Of a stretch of 64,000 nucleotides of DNA, positions 45,131 to 53,095 are shown piece by piece. Where the stretch lies: NCBI RefSeq assembly GCF_900091315.1, contig NZ_FLSP01000037.1, forward strand, positions 1-64,000, in the 5' to 3' direction. Source of the DNA: Streptomyces sp. DI166. GTDB taxonomy: Bacteria > Actinomycetota > Actinomycetes > Streptomycetales > Streptomycetaceae. Position numbers and translations under genes: made by a program. The first letter of the stretch is position 1; each line of letters starts with the position of its first letter. A model generated the notes under the pieces. The model was not told where the DNA came from and searched no databases. It saw nothing but the letters and a program-made list of their open reading frames with translations.

Positions 45131-45916
45131 ATGGACCACCTGGACGACCGAATCCTCTCGGCGCTGCGCGCGTACGGCGGCGACCCGCGCGTGGCCGGTG
45201 CCGCGCGTGCCCTGTCCTGGGCCGGCGAGCACGGCGCCCTGTGGCTCGCGGCAGGCTTCGCGGGAGCCGCCGTGGACGGCGCCCGGCGCGGCGCCTGGTT
45301 GCGCGGGACGGCGCTCACCGCGGGCGCGCACCTCGTCAGCATGGGTGTGAAGAGGGTGGTGCGCCGCCCGCGCCCCGCGCACGTCGTACCCCTGGTGCGC
45401 ACCGCGGGCCGCCACTCCTTCCCCAGCTCCCACGCGGCCTCCGCGACCGCCGCCGCGGTCGCCTTCGGCATGCTGGGGGCGCGTGCCGCGCGTCGGACGC
45501 CGGGCGCATCCATGACGCGCCCGGCGCCCACAACAGACCCCGCGCCCGCCGCCTCCGGCACGCGCCCGGCGCCCGGCCCGGCCCACACGCCCCGCGCACT
45601 CTCCACACCACGCGCCGCCCGCTCCGCTGACGCACCACGCGCCGCTGACGCACGCCGCGCCGCCCGCACCGCGGACGCGCCCCGTACCGCTGACGCACCA
45701 CGCGCCGCTCACGCGCCCCGCGCCGCGGACGCGCCCCGCACCGCTCCCGCACCCCGCGCCGCCCGTCTCGTCCTCCCGCCCCTCGCCGCCGCCGTGTGCC
45801 TCTCCCGGATGGTCGTCGGCGTGCACTACCCCTCCGACGTGGCGGCGGGCGCCGTGCTGGGGGCGCTCACGGCGCGGCTCGGGGCGCGCTGGATGCGAGG
45901 GGGCGCGCATGCCTGA
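45131..45916 (+). CDS. PAP2-family phosphatase, DPPR-phosphatase-like, with low-complexity insertion
   Basis: 261 residues. Phosphatase motifs: C1 KRVVRRPRP near residue 74, C2 SFPSSHAA near 97, C3 SRMVVGVHYPSD near 225. Between C2 and C3 lies an insertion of about 90 residues (121-211) of Ala/Pro/Arg/Thr repeats such as TADAPRTADAPRAA. Normal PAP2 proteins of this class are about 170 residues. It resembles Rv3807c, proposed to dephosphorylate decaprenylphosphoryl-5-phosphoribose. The start ATG 45131 has only a weak upstream GTGA. Its stop lies just after the ATG of the UbiA gene. Confidence 0.85.
   Translation: MDHLDDRILSALRAYGGDPRVAGAARALSWAGEHGALWLAAGFAGAAVDGARRGAWLRGTALTAGAHLVSMGVKRVVRRPRPAHVVPLVRTAGRHSFPSSHAASATAAAVAFGMLGARAARRTPGASMTRPAPTTDPAPAASGTRPAPGPAHTPRALSTPRAARSADAPRAADARRAARTADAPRTADAPRAAHAPRAADAPRTAPAPRAARLVLPPLAAAVCLSRMVVGVHYPSDVAAGAVLGALTARLGARWMRGGAHA
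45625..45765 (+). repeat. Coding tandem repeat inside the PAP2 gene
   Basis: Imperfect 12-18 bp units such as GACGCACCACGCGCCGCT and GACGCGCCCCGTACCGCT are repeated seven or more times, keeping frame and encoding DAPR-AA/TA modules. Confidence 0.7.
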
Positions 45917-46906
45917 TGCCGCGCCGCTCGCGGGCACGAGCGCCCGTACCGCCGAAGAACCCGCAGGACCCGCGCTCCACGGACAACGCACGCCCCCGCG
46001 CGCCAACGGCACCCCGCCCCCTCCCGCGGCCTCCTGCGCGGCCTGCTCCGCACCGCCCGCCCCAAGCAGTGGGTCAAGAACGTCCTGGTCGTCGCCGCCC
46101 CGGCCGCCGCCGGAGAGCTCTTCACCACCCGCGCGCTCACCCAACTCACGCTGGTGTTCGTCCTCTTCACCGCGTGCGCCGCCGCCGTCTATCTGATCAA
46201 CGACGCCCGCGACGCCGAGGCCGACCGCGCGCACCCCACCAAACGGCACCGCCCGGTCGCCGCCGGACAGGTGCCCGTACCGGTCGCCTACGCCGTCGGC
46301 GGCGCCCTCGCCGTGCTCGCCCCGGTGGCCGCGGCATGGCTGAGCACCCCCCTCGTCGCCGCCCTGCTCGCGGCCTACCTGGGCATGCAACTGGCGTACT
46401 GCGTCAGCCTCAAGCACGTCCTCGTCGTCGACCTGGTGGTCGTCACGACCGGGTTCCTGATGCGGGCCATGGTCGGCGGGCTCGCCCTCGGTATCCCGCT
46501 CTCGCGCTGGTTCCTGATCACGACCGGCTTCGGCGCGCTGTTCATGGTGGCGGCCAAGCGCTACTCGGAGGCCGTGCAGATGGCCGGGAAGGCGGGCGCC
46601 ACGCGCGCGTTGCTCACCGAGTACACCACCGGCTACCTGCGTTTCGTCTGGCAGCTCGCGGCCGGGGTCGCCGTCCTCGGGTACTGCCTGTGGGCCCTGG
46701 AGGAGGGCGGCGTGCCGCACACCAGTGTGCTGCCCTGGCGGCAGCTGTCGGTCGTCGCCTTCATCCTCGCGGTCCTGCGCTACGCCGTCTTCGCCGACCG
46801 CGGCACGGCGGGCGAGCCCGAGGAGGTCGTCCTGCGCGACCGCGCCCTCGCGCTGATCGCGCTGGTCTGGATGGCCATGTACGCGCTGGCGGTGGCGAAT
46901 TGGTGA
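45909..46906 (+). CDS. ubiA: UbiA-type DPPR synthase, apparent -1 frameshift near 46011-46026
   Basis: The N-terminus starts at ATG 45909 (MPDAAPLAGTSARTAEEP...). The conserved part begins RGLLRGLLRTARPKQWVKNV in another frame and runs to 46906. No ATG, GTG or TTG in that second frame lies between the PAP2 stop (45916) and GTG 46154. Adding one C in the C-rich run ACCCCGCCCCCTCCC would join the two frames exactly. Core motifs are intact: NDARDAEAD for Mg/PRPP binding, KRHRPVAAG, about seven to eight membrane helices. The family (Rv3806c) moves phosphoribose from PRPP to decaprenyl phosphate. If started at GTG 46154, the first helix and the KQWVKN motif would be lost. Sequencing error, real mutation or slippage cannot be told apart here. 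Confidence 0.75.
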
Positions 46907-46908
46907 GC

Positions 46909-47370
46909 ATGCCCCCGGCGCCCAGCCCGACCGGCGCGCCCCCCGCCGTCCCCCGCCGCCGTGAACTTTTCGGCTTCGCCGCCGCCGGACTGCTCGCCTA
47001 CGCCGTCGACACCGCCCTGTTCGTCGCCCTGCGCGGACCCGGCGGCCTCGACCCGCTCACCGCAAAGGCGCTGGCCTTCGTCGCGGGCTGCTCGGTCGCC
47101 TACGCGGGCAACGCGCTCGGCACCTACCGGCACACCCGCCCCAGCGGCCTGCGCCCCTACGCCGTCTTCTTCGCGGTGAACATCGCCGGAGCCGCCGTGC
47201 AACTGCTCTGCCTCGCCGTCAGCCACTACGGCCTCGGCCTCACCTCACGGCGCGCGGACATCGTCTCGGGCGCCGGAGTGGGGATGGCGCTGGCGACTGT
47301 TCTGCGGTTCTGGGGAACCCGGACATGGGTCTTCGGCCACGAGGGGAGAGTCGGATCATGGACTGGCTGA
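46909..47370 (+). CDS. GtrA-family membrane protein (Rv3789-like flippase candidate)
   Basis: 153 residues from ATG 46909; GTG 46903 overlapping the UbiA stop (GTGA) is an alternative. Four membrane helices typical of GtrA (FGFAAAGLLAYAVDTALFVAL, ALAFVAGCSVAYAGNALGTY, YAVFFAVNIAGAAVQLLCLAV, SGAGVGMALATVLRFWG). The end TWVF is characteristic. In mycobacteria the homologue beside dprE1 helps bring decaprenylphosphoryl-arabinose across the membrane. Its last 13 bases overlap the next gene. Confidence 0.85.
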   Translation: MPPAPSPTGAPPAVPRRRELFGFAAAGLLAYAVDTALFVALRGPGGLDPLTAKALAFVAGCSVAYAGNALGTYRHTRPSGLRPYAVFFAVNIAGAAVQLLCLAVSHYGLGLTSRRADIVSGAGVGMALATVLRFWGTRTWVFGHEGRVGSWTG

Positions 47371-48275
47371 AAAAGCTCCCCGTCGTGGGACCGCTCGCCG
47401 CCCGATTGATGACCACGCACGCGTGGCGGTCGTACGAGCGCATGGACCGCGTGAAGTGGACGATGCTGGCCGCCGCGATGACGTTCACCAGCTTCGTGGC
47501 GCTGTTCCCGATGCTGGCGGTGGCCGCCGCCGTCGCCGCCGCGACGCTCAGCCAGGACCAGCAGGACAAGCTTGAGGACAAGATCGCCGACCAGGTGCCG
47601 GGGATCGCCGACAAGCTCAACATCGACGGACTGGTGGCCAACGCCGGCACCATCGGCGTCATCGCGGGTGTCCTGCTGCTGTTCACCGGCATCGGCTGGG
47701 TCGGCTCCATGCGCGACAGCCTGCGCGCGGTGTGGGAGCTGGAGGACCCGGAGGAGAACCCCCTCCTGCGCAAGGTCAAGGACGCGGGCGTCCTCGTCGG
47801 CCTGGGCGGCGCCGTGCTGCTCACCCTCGGCGTCTCCACCGTGGCCTCCGCGCTGGTCGGCTGGATCACCGGCGAACTCGGCCTCGACGAGGGCGGCTGG
47901 GGCGGCATCCTGCTCAGGGTCGCCGCCTTCTCGGTCGCCGTCTTCGCCGACTTCCTGCTGCTGCTCTACGTCCTCACCCTGCTGCCCCGCGTGGAGCCGC
48001 CGCGCCGCCGCCTGCTGGTGGCCGCGCTGATCGGCGCGATCGGCTTCGAACTGCTGAAACTGCTGCTCAGCGGCTATATGCAGGGCGTGGCCACGAAGAG
48101 CATGTACGGCGCCTTCGGGGTGCCGGTCGCCCTGCTGCTGTGGATCAACTTCACCGCGAAGCTCGTGGTGTTCTGCGCCGCCTGGACGGCCACCCCCGGC
48201 CAGGGGGACGAGGCGGGCGCGGACGTCAGTCGCGCCGACGACGTACCAGATCCGGCAGCGGCCAGCGGCGGTTGA
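47358..48275 (+). CDS. YihY/BrkB-family membrane protein
   Basis: 305 residues from ATG 47358, with GAGGGGAG upstream and overlapping gtrA. About six membrane segments (MLAAAMTFTSFVALFPMLAV, GVIAGVLLLFTGIGWVGSMRD, VLVGLGGAVLLTLGVSTVASALVGW, VAVFADFLLLLYVLTLLP). GFELLKLLLSGY and YGAFGVPVALLLWINF are family motifs. Function of YihY/BrkB proteins is uncertain. Its 3' end overlaps the convergent carboxypeptidase gene by 50 bp. Confidence 0.88.
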   Translation: MDWLKKLPVVGPLAARLMTTHAWRSYERMDRVKWTMLAAAMTFTSFVALFPMLAVAAAVAAATLSQDQQDKLEDKIADQVPGIADKLNIDGLVANAGTIGVIAGVLLLFTGIGWVGSMRDSLRAVWELEDPEENPLLRKVKDAGVLVGLGGAVLLTLGVSTVASALVGWITGELGLDEGGWGGILLRVAAFSVAVFADFLLLLYVLTLLPRVEPPRRRLLVAALIGAIGFELLKLLLSGYMQGVATKSMYGAFGVPVALLLWINFTAKLVVFCAAWTATPGQGDEAGADVSRADDVPDPAAASGG

Positions 48276-49512
48276 CCAGGTAGGCGCCCGCCGCGAGCAG
48301 CACCAGCAGCCCGCCGGTCACCGCGAACGCGATCCCGATGCCGCTGGAGCCGCTCTCGGACGCCGCGCCCACGCCGGGCTTGTCGGAGGCGTCGGCGCCA
48401 CCGGCCTCGCCCGAGTTCTTCCCCGAAGCGGCACCGGAGGGGTTGGCACCCGGCTGCGCGCTCGCCTGGGACACGCTCTTCGGCGGCACCAGCTCACCCA
48501 CCGGCTCGACCTTGCCGGACGCCTTGAAGCCCCAGTCGAGGAGCTTGGCGGTCTCCTTGTAGACCTCGTTGGACACCTTCTTCTGCGGGTTCATGACCGT
48601 CACCAGAAGCACCCGGCCGTCCCGCTCGGCGACGCCGGTGAAGGTGGTGCCCGCCTTGCTGGTGAAGCCGTTCTTCACGCCCGCGATGCCCTCGTAGACC
48701 GGAACATCGATGTCACCGCGCAGCAGCCGGTTGGTGTTCTGGATCTCGAAGGGCTTGCGGACCTTCTTGCCCTTCTTGTTCTTCTTCGTCTCGCCCGGGA
48801 ACTTCGCGCTGACCGTCGAGCAGTACTCGCGGAAGTCCTTCTTCTGCAGGCCGGAGCGGGCGAACAGGGTGAGGTCGTAGGCGGAGGAGACCTGGTTGGG
48901 GGCGTCGAAGCCGTCGGGGGAGACCACGTGGGTGTCGAGCGCCTGGAGCTCCTCGGCGTGCTCGTTCATCTCCGTCACGGTCTTGTCGAGGCCGCCGTTC
49001 ATCTTCGACAGCACGTGCACGGCGTCGTTCCCGGAGGCCAGGAAGACACCGAGCCACAGGTCGTGGACGGTGTAGGTCTCGCCCTCCTTCACCCCGACCA
49101 TGCTGGAGCCGGCGCCCACGTCGGCCAGGTCGGAGGGGACCACCTTGTGCTCGGTGGTGGAGGGGAACTTCGGCAGCAGGGTGTCGGCGAACAGCATCTT
49201 CAGGGTGCTCGCGGGGGCCAGCCGCCAGTGCGCGTTGTGCGCCGCGAGCACGTCACCGGACTCCGCGTCGGCGACGATCCAGGACCGCGCGGACAGGCCC
49301 TTGGGCAGGACCGGCACCCCGCCCGCCAGATTGACCTGGGTGCCCGGCTGCCCGAGCCGCTCGCCGCCCACCGTCGACATGTTCGCCGGGGGAGTGGCGG
49401 ACGGCGACGGGCTGGGGGCCGCGTAGGAGACGGGCGCGGTCAGCGCGAGGGACGACAGTACGGCGGAAGTGACCAGCAGCGAGCGCCTGGTGGTCTTCTG
49501 GGGTGCGGACAC
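48226..49512 (-). CDS. D-alanyl-D-alanine carboxypeptidase (penicillin-binding protein)
   Basis: 428 residues from GTG 49512. Tat-like or Sec signal (TTRRSLLVTSAVLSSLALTAPVSYA). Catalytic S-x-x-K is S102-TLK, S-x-N is S160-GN, and the third box is K280-N-G instead of the usual KTG. A Ser/Gly/Ala linker, a C-terminal membrane helix (IGIAFAVTGGLLVLLAAGAYLV) and an Arg-rich tail anchor it. It trims the D-Ala end of peptidoglycan stem peptides outside the membrane. No strong ribosome site at the start. Confidence 0.9.
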   Translation of the reverse strand: MSAPQKTTRRSLLVTSAVLSSLALTAPVSYAAPSPSPSATPPANMSTVGGERLGQPGTQVNLAGGVPVLPKGLSARSWIVADAESGDVLAAHNAHWRLAPASTLKMLFADTLLPKFPSTTEHKVVPSDLADVGAGSSMVGVKEGETYTVHDLWLGVFLASGNDAVHVLSKMNGGLDKTVTEMNEHAEELQALDTHVVSPDGFDAPNQVSSAYDLTLFARSGLQKKDFREYCSTVSAKFPGETKKNKKGKKVRKPFEIQNTNRLLRGDIDVPVYEGIAGVKNGFTSKAGTTFTGVAERDGRVLLVTVMNPQKKVSNEVYKETAKLLDWGFKASGKVEPVGELVPPKSVSQASAQPGANPSGAASGKNSGEAGGADASDKPGVGAASESGSSGIGIAFAVTGGLLVLLAAGAYLVNRRWPLPDLVRRRRD

Positions 49513-49603
49513 GGACGAGAACGTACAGGGCACGGCTGTGGACGTCGTGCCCCGGCCCCCACCCCGGCCGCGGAACCGGACACGCGCCGGTGATACTGAA
49601 CGT

Positions 49604-49846
49604 ATGAAGCTCAGCCGCCCCGTCTCCTGGTTCCTGCTCGCCTTCGGGGTGTGGAGCTGGGTCATCTGGATCACTTTCGTCAAGAACCTCGTCAAGGACG
49701 GCAGCGGGCTCGCGTTCGACGACGCGGGCGACCCGACGGGCTACTTCTGGGTGCACCTGCTGCTCGCGGTGGTCTCCTTCGTATTGGGGACGGTCATCGG
49801 GGGCCTCGGGTTGCGCGGACTGCGCGCATTGCGCCGGACCTCATAG
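49604..49846 (+). CDS. SCO4848-family small membrane protein
   Basis: 80 residues. Two membrane helices (VSWFLLAFGVWSWVIWITF and WVHLLLAVVSFVLGTVIGGLGL) separated by a short charged loop. It is conserved in Streptomyces next to a D,D-carboxypeptidase and a metallophosphoesterase, as here. GATACT (49592-49597) lies exactly seven bases before the ATG, so transcription may begin at the start codon. Function unknown. Confidence 0.85.
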   Translation: MKLSRPVSWFLLAFGVWSWVIWITFVKNLVKDGSGLAFDDAGDPTGYFWVHLLLAVVSFVLGTVIGGLGLRGLRALRRTS

Positions 49847-49887
49847 GCAGCCGGACCTCAAGGGCCCCAAGGACCCCGGGGGCCCAA

Positions 49888-49950
49888 GGCCCCAAGACCC
49901 AAGGCCCCAAGACCCAAGGCCCCAAGACCCAAGGACCAAGGACCAAGGAC
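49888..49950 (+). repeat. Tandem 15 bp repeat (three copies) plus 7 bp repeats
   Basis: GGCCCCAAGACCCAA occurs at 49888, 49903 and 49918, followed by GGACCAA units from 49933. It sits between the small membrane-protein gene and the metallophosphoesterase gene. Confidence 0.9.
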
Positions 49951-49967
49951 AGAGGGAAACGACGCAC

Positions 49968-51206
49968 GTGGTCATCGTCTTCGCAGTGCTCGTCCTGGCG
50001 GTCCTGGTGACCGGCAACTGGTACGTGTGGCGCCGTCTGTTCCGCGACACGACCGCCGGGCCGGGCTGGGTGCGCCGCGCGGGCGCCGCGCTGGTGGTCG
50101 GCGGCTGGCTGATGGCGTTCGGCGCGCTGGTGGCCGAGCGCACCGGCGCGCCGTTCTGGCTCCAGCGGACGCTGGCCTGGCCCGGGTTCCTGTGGCTGGC
50201 GCTGTCGATGTATCTGCTGCTGGGCCTGCTGGTGGGCGAGGCCGTACGACCCCTGCTGCGCCGCTGGCTGGAGCGGCGGCGGCCTGCGGAGGCGCGGGTG
50301 CGGCAGGCGGAGCCGGTGCAGGTGGGCGCCGCCGGGACGGGCGAGCCCGAGCCCGAGGCCGCCGCGCCGGAGCCTGCGGCTCCCGCTCCCTCCCGCCGTC
50401 TCTTCGTCTCCCGTGTGGTCGGCGGTGCCGCGGCGGCGGCGGCCGTGGCGACCGTCGGGGTGGGCACGTACGGGGTGCTGAACGGGCCGAGTGTGAAGCG
50501 GGTCACCGTTCCGCTGGCCAAGCTGCCGCGCCGGGCGCACGGTTACCGGATCGCCGTGGTCAGCGACATCCACCTCGGGCCGGTCCTCGGCCGGGGCTTC
50601 GCGCAGAAGGTCGTCGACACGGTCAACTCCACCCAGCCGGACCTCGTCGCGATCGTCGGCGACCTGGTCGACGGCAGCGTGAAGGACCTCGGCCCGGCGG
50701 CGGCGCCGCTGACCGGGCTGAACGCGCCCGCGTACTTCGTCACCGGCAACCACGAGTACTTCTCCGGCGCCGAGCAGTGGGTCGAGGAGGTGCGCAGGCT
50801 CGGGCTGCTGCCGCTGGAGAACGCCCGCGTCGAGCTGCCCTGGTTCGACCTCGCCGGGGTCAACGACCTCGCGGGCGAGGACGAGGGGCAGGGCCCCGAC
50901 TTCGCCAAGGCACTCGGCGACCGCGACCCGGCACGCGCGTGCGTGCTCCTCGCCCACCAGCCGGTGCAGATCCACGACGCCGTCGAGCACGGCGTGGACC
51001 TCCAGCTCTCCGGCCACACCCACGGCGGCCAGCTCTGGCCCGGCAACCTCGTCGCCTCCACCGCCAACCCCACCCTCGCGGGCCTGGAACGCTACGGCGA
51101 CACCCAGCTCTACGTCACCCGCGGCGCCGGCGCCTGGGGCCCGCCCACCCGCGTCGGCGCCCCGTCGGACATCACGGTCATCGAACTGGCCTCCCGGCAG
51201 GCCTGA
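49968..51206 (+). CDS. Membrane-anchored metallophosphoesterase
   Basis: 412 residues from GTG 49968. Three N-terminal hydrophobic segments (VIVFAVLVLAVLVTGNWYV, AGAALVVGGWLMAFGALVA, FLWLALSMYLLLGLLVGE) and a Glu/Pro/Ala linker come first, then a further hydrophobic stretch near residue 145. Calcineurin-like core: SDIHLGPV, VGDLVDGS, GNHEY, LLAHQP, SGHTHGGQLWP. All metal ligands are present. This YaeI/YkuE-type group is linked to cell-envelope phosphoester cleavage; the substrate is unknown. Confidence 0.9.
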   Translation: MVIVFAVLVLAVLVTGNWYVWRRLFRDTTAGPGWVRRAGAALVVGGWLMAFGALVAERTGAPFWLQRTLAWPGFLWLALSMYLLLGLLVGEAVRPLLRRWLERRRPAEARVRQAEPVQVGAAGTGEPEPEAAAPEPAAPAPSRRLFVSRVVGGAAAAAAVATVGVGTYGVLNGPSVKRVTVPLAKLPRRAHGYRIAVVSDIHLGPVLGRGFAQKVVDTVNSTQPDLVAIVGDLVDGSVKDLGPAAAPLTGLNAPAYFVTGNHEYFSGAEQWVEEVRRLGLLPLENARVELPWFDLAGVNDLAGEDEGQGPDFAKALGDRDPARACVLLAHQPVQIHDAVEHGVDLQLSGHTHGGQLWPGNLVASTANPTLAGLERYGDTQLYVTRGAGAWGPPTRVGAPSDITVIELASRQA

Positions 51207-51336
51207 CCGCGGTCCCCGGACCGGGCGGGCGTGCGCCGTGGCTCCGGGACCGGGCAGGTTCACGCTGCGGCCCCCGGACCGCGTGGCCCACCGCCCGGCC
51301 TCCCGGACCGGGCCGACCCGCGCACCGCGCCTCCCT

Positions 51337-51640
51337 CCGGCCTGCGTGCGCCGGATGGGCCTGCGCACCGCGCTGCCTTCCTCCGGCCTGCGTGCGCCGG
51401 ATGGGCCCGCGCGCCCCGCTGCCTTCCTCCGGCCTGCGTGCGCCGGATGGGCCCGCGCGCCCCGCTGCCTTCCTCCGGCCTGCGTGCGCCGGATGGGCCT
51501 GCGCACCGCGCTGCCTTCCTCCGGCCTGCGCCGGAAAGGCCTGCGCGCCCCGCTGCCTCCCTCCGGCCTGCGCCGGAAAGGCCCGCGCACCCCGCTGTCG
51601 GCCCACGCCGGAAAGGCCCGCGCACCCCGCCGCCCTCTCC
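51337..51640. repeat. 46 bp tandem repeats between convergent genes
   Basis: Copies at 51337, 51383, 51429 and 51475 are each 46 bp and nearly identical, opening CCGGCCTGCGTGCGCCGG. Two 42 bp copies lacking TGCG follow from 51521 and 51563, then degenerate ones. The last ends at CTACGCCGGAAGCG, the 3' end of the histidine-kinase gene, suggesting the array grew from that terminus. The whole gap 51207-51643 (437 bp) holds nothing else; frames across it are repeat artefacts. Confidence 0.9.
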
Positions 51641-51643
51641 GCC

Positions 51644-53095
51644 CTACGCCGGAAGCGTCACCGTCACCCGCAGTCCTTCCCCCGGTTCCGTGTCCACCCG
51701 CACCTTCCCCCCGTGCGCCTGCACCACCCCCTGCACGATCGCCATGCCCAGGCCGCTGCCCGTGCCGCCGCTCGCGCGGAAGAAGCGGTCGAAGATGCGG
51801 GCGGCGTCCTCCGGGGCAAGGCCGGGGCCCTCGTCGGTGACGCGGAGGCGTACGGCGCCCTCGCCGCGGGTCACCGAGAGGTGGACCGGGGTGTCGGCGG
51901 GCGTGTGGGTGCGGACGTTGGCGACGAGGTTGCCCAGCACCTGGCGCAGGCCGGACTCGTCGGCGCGGACCAGGACGGCGCCCTCGGCGGACACGGTGAC
52001 CGGGCGGTCCGGCTGCTGCATGCGCAGGTCCTCCGCCGCGTCCCGGACCAGCCGGCTGACGTCGACGTTGCGGAAGCGGAGTTCGGGCTGCTGGTCGAGG
52101 CGGGCCAGGCAGAGCAGTTCGTCGACCAGGCGGCCCATCCGGTCGGCCTCGGTCATCACCCGCTCCCAGGCACGCTTGCGCTGGTCGGGGTCGTTCAGCA
52201 TGCCCTTGTCGTAGAGCTGGAGGTAGCCGCGTATCGCCGCGAGCGGGGTGCGCAGCTCGTGGGAGGCGTCCGCGACGAAGCGGCGCAGCTGGGCCGCGCT
52301 GCGCTCACGGGTGCGGTAGGCCAGTTCGACCTGGTGGAGCATGGAGTTGAGGGCGACGCGCAGCTGCTCGACCTCCAGGGTGGTCTCCCGGCTGGAGGGC
52401 ACCCTGCGGGTCAGGTCGCCCTCGGCGATGGCGGAGGAGGTCTCCACCATGTCCTCCAGTGGACGCATCCGGCGGCGCACGCTGAACAGCGTCAGACAGG
52501 CCAGCAGCGCCAGCAGCAGGGTCCCGAAGGCGAGGTCCAGCTTCACGGCCTTGGCCATGCCCTCGTGCAGGGCGTCGGTGGAGGTGGCGATCAGCACCAG
52601 GGTGCCGTCCGAGAGCCGGGCGCCGATCATGCGGTACGGCTTGCCGTCGACGTCGATGTCGCGCGGTGTCTGAGCCGCGGCGAGGTCCGCCGGGTCCCCG
52701 GCCGCCGAGGCGACCGCGTGCTGCCGCTTCGTCGGCTTCAGCGGGCCGAGGGAGATGGGGCGTCCCGTGTCGTCCACGGCGACGAACACCGAGTCGGTGG
52801 AGGCGGGCAGGGACTCGTCGCCCATGCCCGCGAACTGGTCCATGGCGATGCCGAGTTTGCCGAGGGACTCGATCTGGCTCAGGCTGAACCCGGCGTTCTG
52901 GAGCGTGGTGCGGGTGGTGGTCAGCTCGGAGTCGATCTTGTCCAGGAGATAGTGTCGGGCGGCCATCAGACTGATCGCGGTGGCCGCGACGATGCCGAGC
53001 GCCAGCAGGGCGACATTGGCCAGCGTCAGCTTGGCGCGCAGGGAGTGCCGCCCGCGGTGCCCGCGCGGGAGCTTCAGAACGGACCGCGGCCTCAT
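51644..53095 (-). CDS. Sensor histidine kinase
   Basis: 483 residues. Membrane helix near residue 30 (LTLANVALLALGIVAATAISL), an extracytoplasmic sensor of about 130 residues (DSVFVAVDDTGRPISLGPL), a second helix (LAFGTLLLALLACLTLFSV), HAMP, then HisKA with phospho-acceptor H in DASHELRTPLAAI. HATPase boxes: N in LGNLVANVRTHT, DEGPGLAPEDAARIFDRFF, GSGLGMAIV. Partner of the response regulator upstream; ATG 53095 overlaps its stop (ATGA). Confidence 0.95.
   Translation of the reverse strand: MRPRSVLKLPRGHRGRHSLRAKLTLANVALLALGIVAATAISLMAARHYLLDKIDSELTTTRTTLQNAGFSLSQIESLGKLGIAMDQFAGMGDESLPASTDSVFVAVDDTGRPISLGPLKPTKRQHAVASAAGDPADLAAAQTPRDIDVDGKPYRMIGARLSDGTLVLIATSTDALHEGMAKAVKLDLAFGTLLLALLACLTLFSVRRRMRPLEDMVETSSAIAEGDLTRRVPSSRETTLEVEQLRVALNSMLHQVELAYRTRERSAAQLRRFVADASHELRTPLAAIRGYLQLYDKGMLNDPDQRKRAWERVMTEADRMGRLVDELLCLARLDQQPELRFRNVDVSRLVRDAAEDLRMQQPDRPVTVSAEGAVLVRADESGLRQVLGNLVANVRTHTPADTPVHLSVTRGEGAVRLRVTDEGPGLAPEDAARIFDRFFRASGGTGSGLGMAIVQGVVQAHGGKVRVDTEPGEGLRVTVTLPA

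Noticed and set aside
45796..47370. Single 524-codon frame spanning the PAP2 end, UbiA and GtrA
   Set aside because: Its first two thirds are an out-of-frame shadow of PAP2 and UbiA; only the GtrA part is real.
48660..48690. Loss of the third active-site box in the carboxypeptidase (KNG instead of KTG)
   Set aside because: KNG is tolerated in actinobacterial D,D-carboxypeptidases as far as I know, so not treated as inactivation.
51337..51640. CRISPR array
   Set aside because: Copies are head-to-tail without unique spacers, and there are no cas genes.
51178..52214. Several frames across the 46 bp repeats on both strands
   Set aside because: They only translate the repeat and change frame with its length; no conserved protein features.
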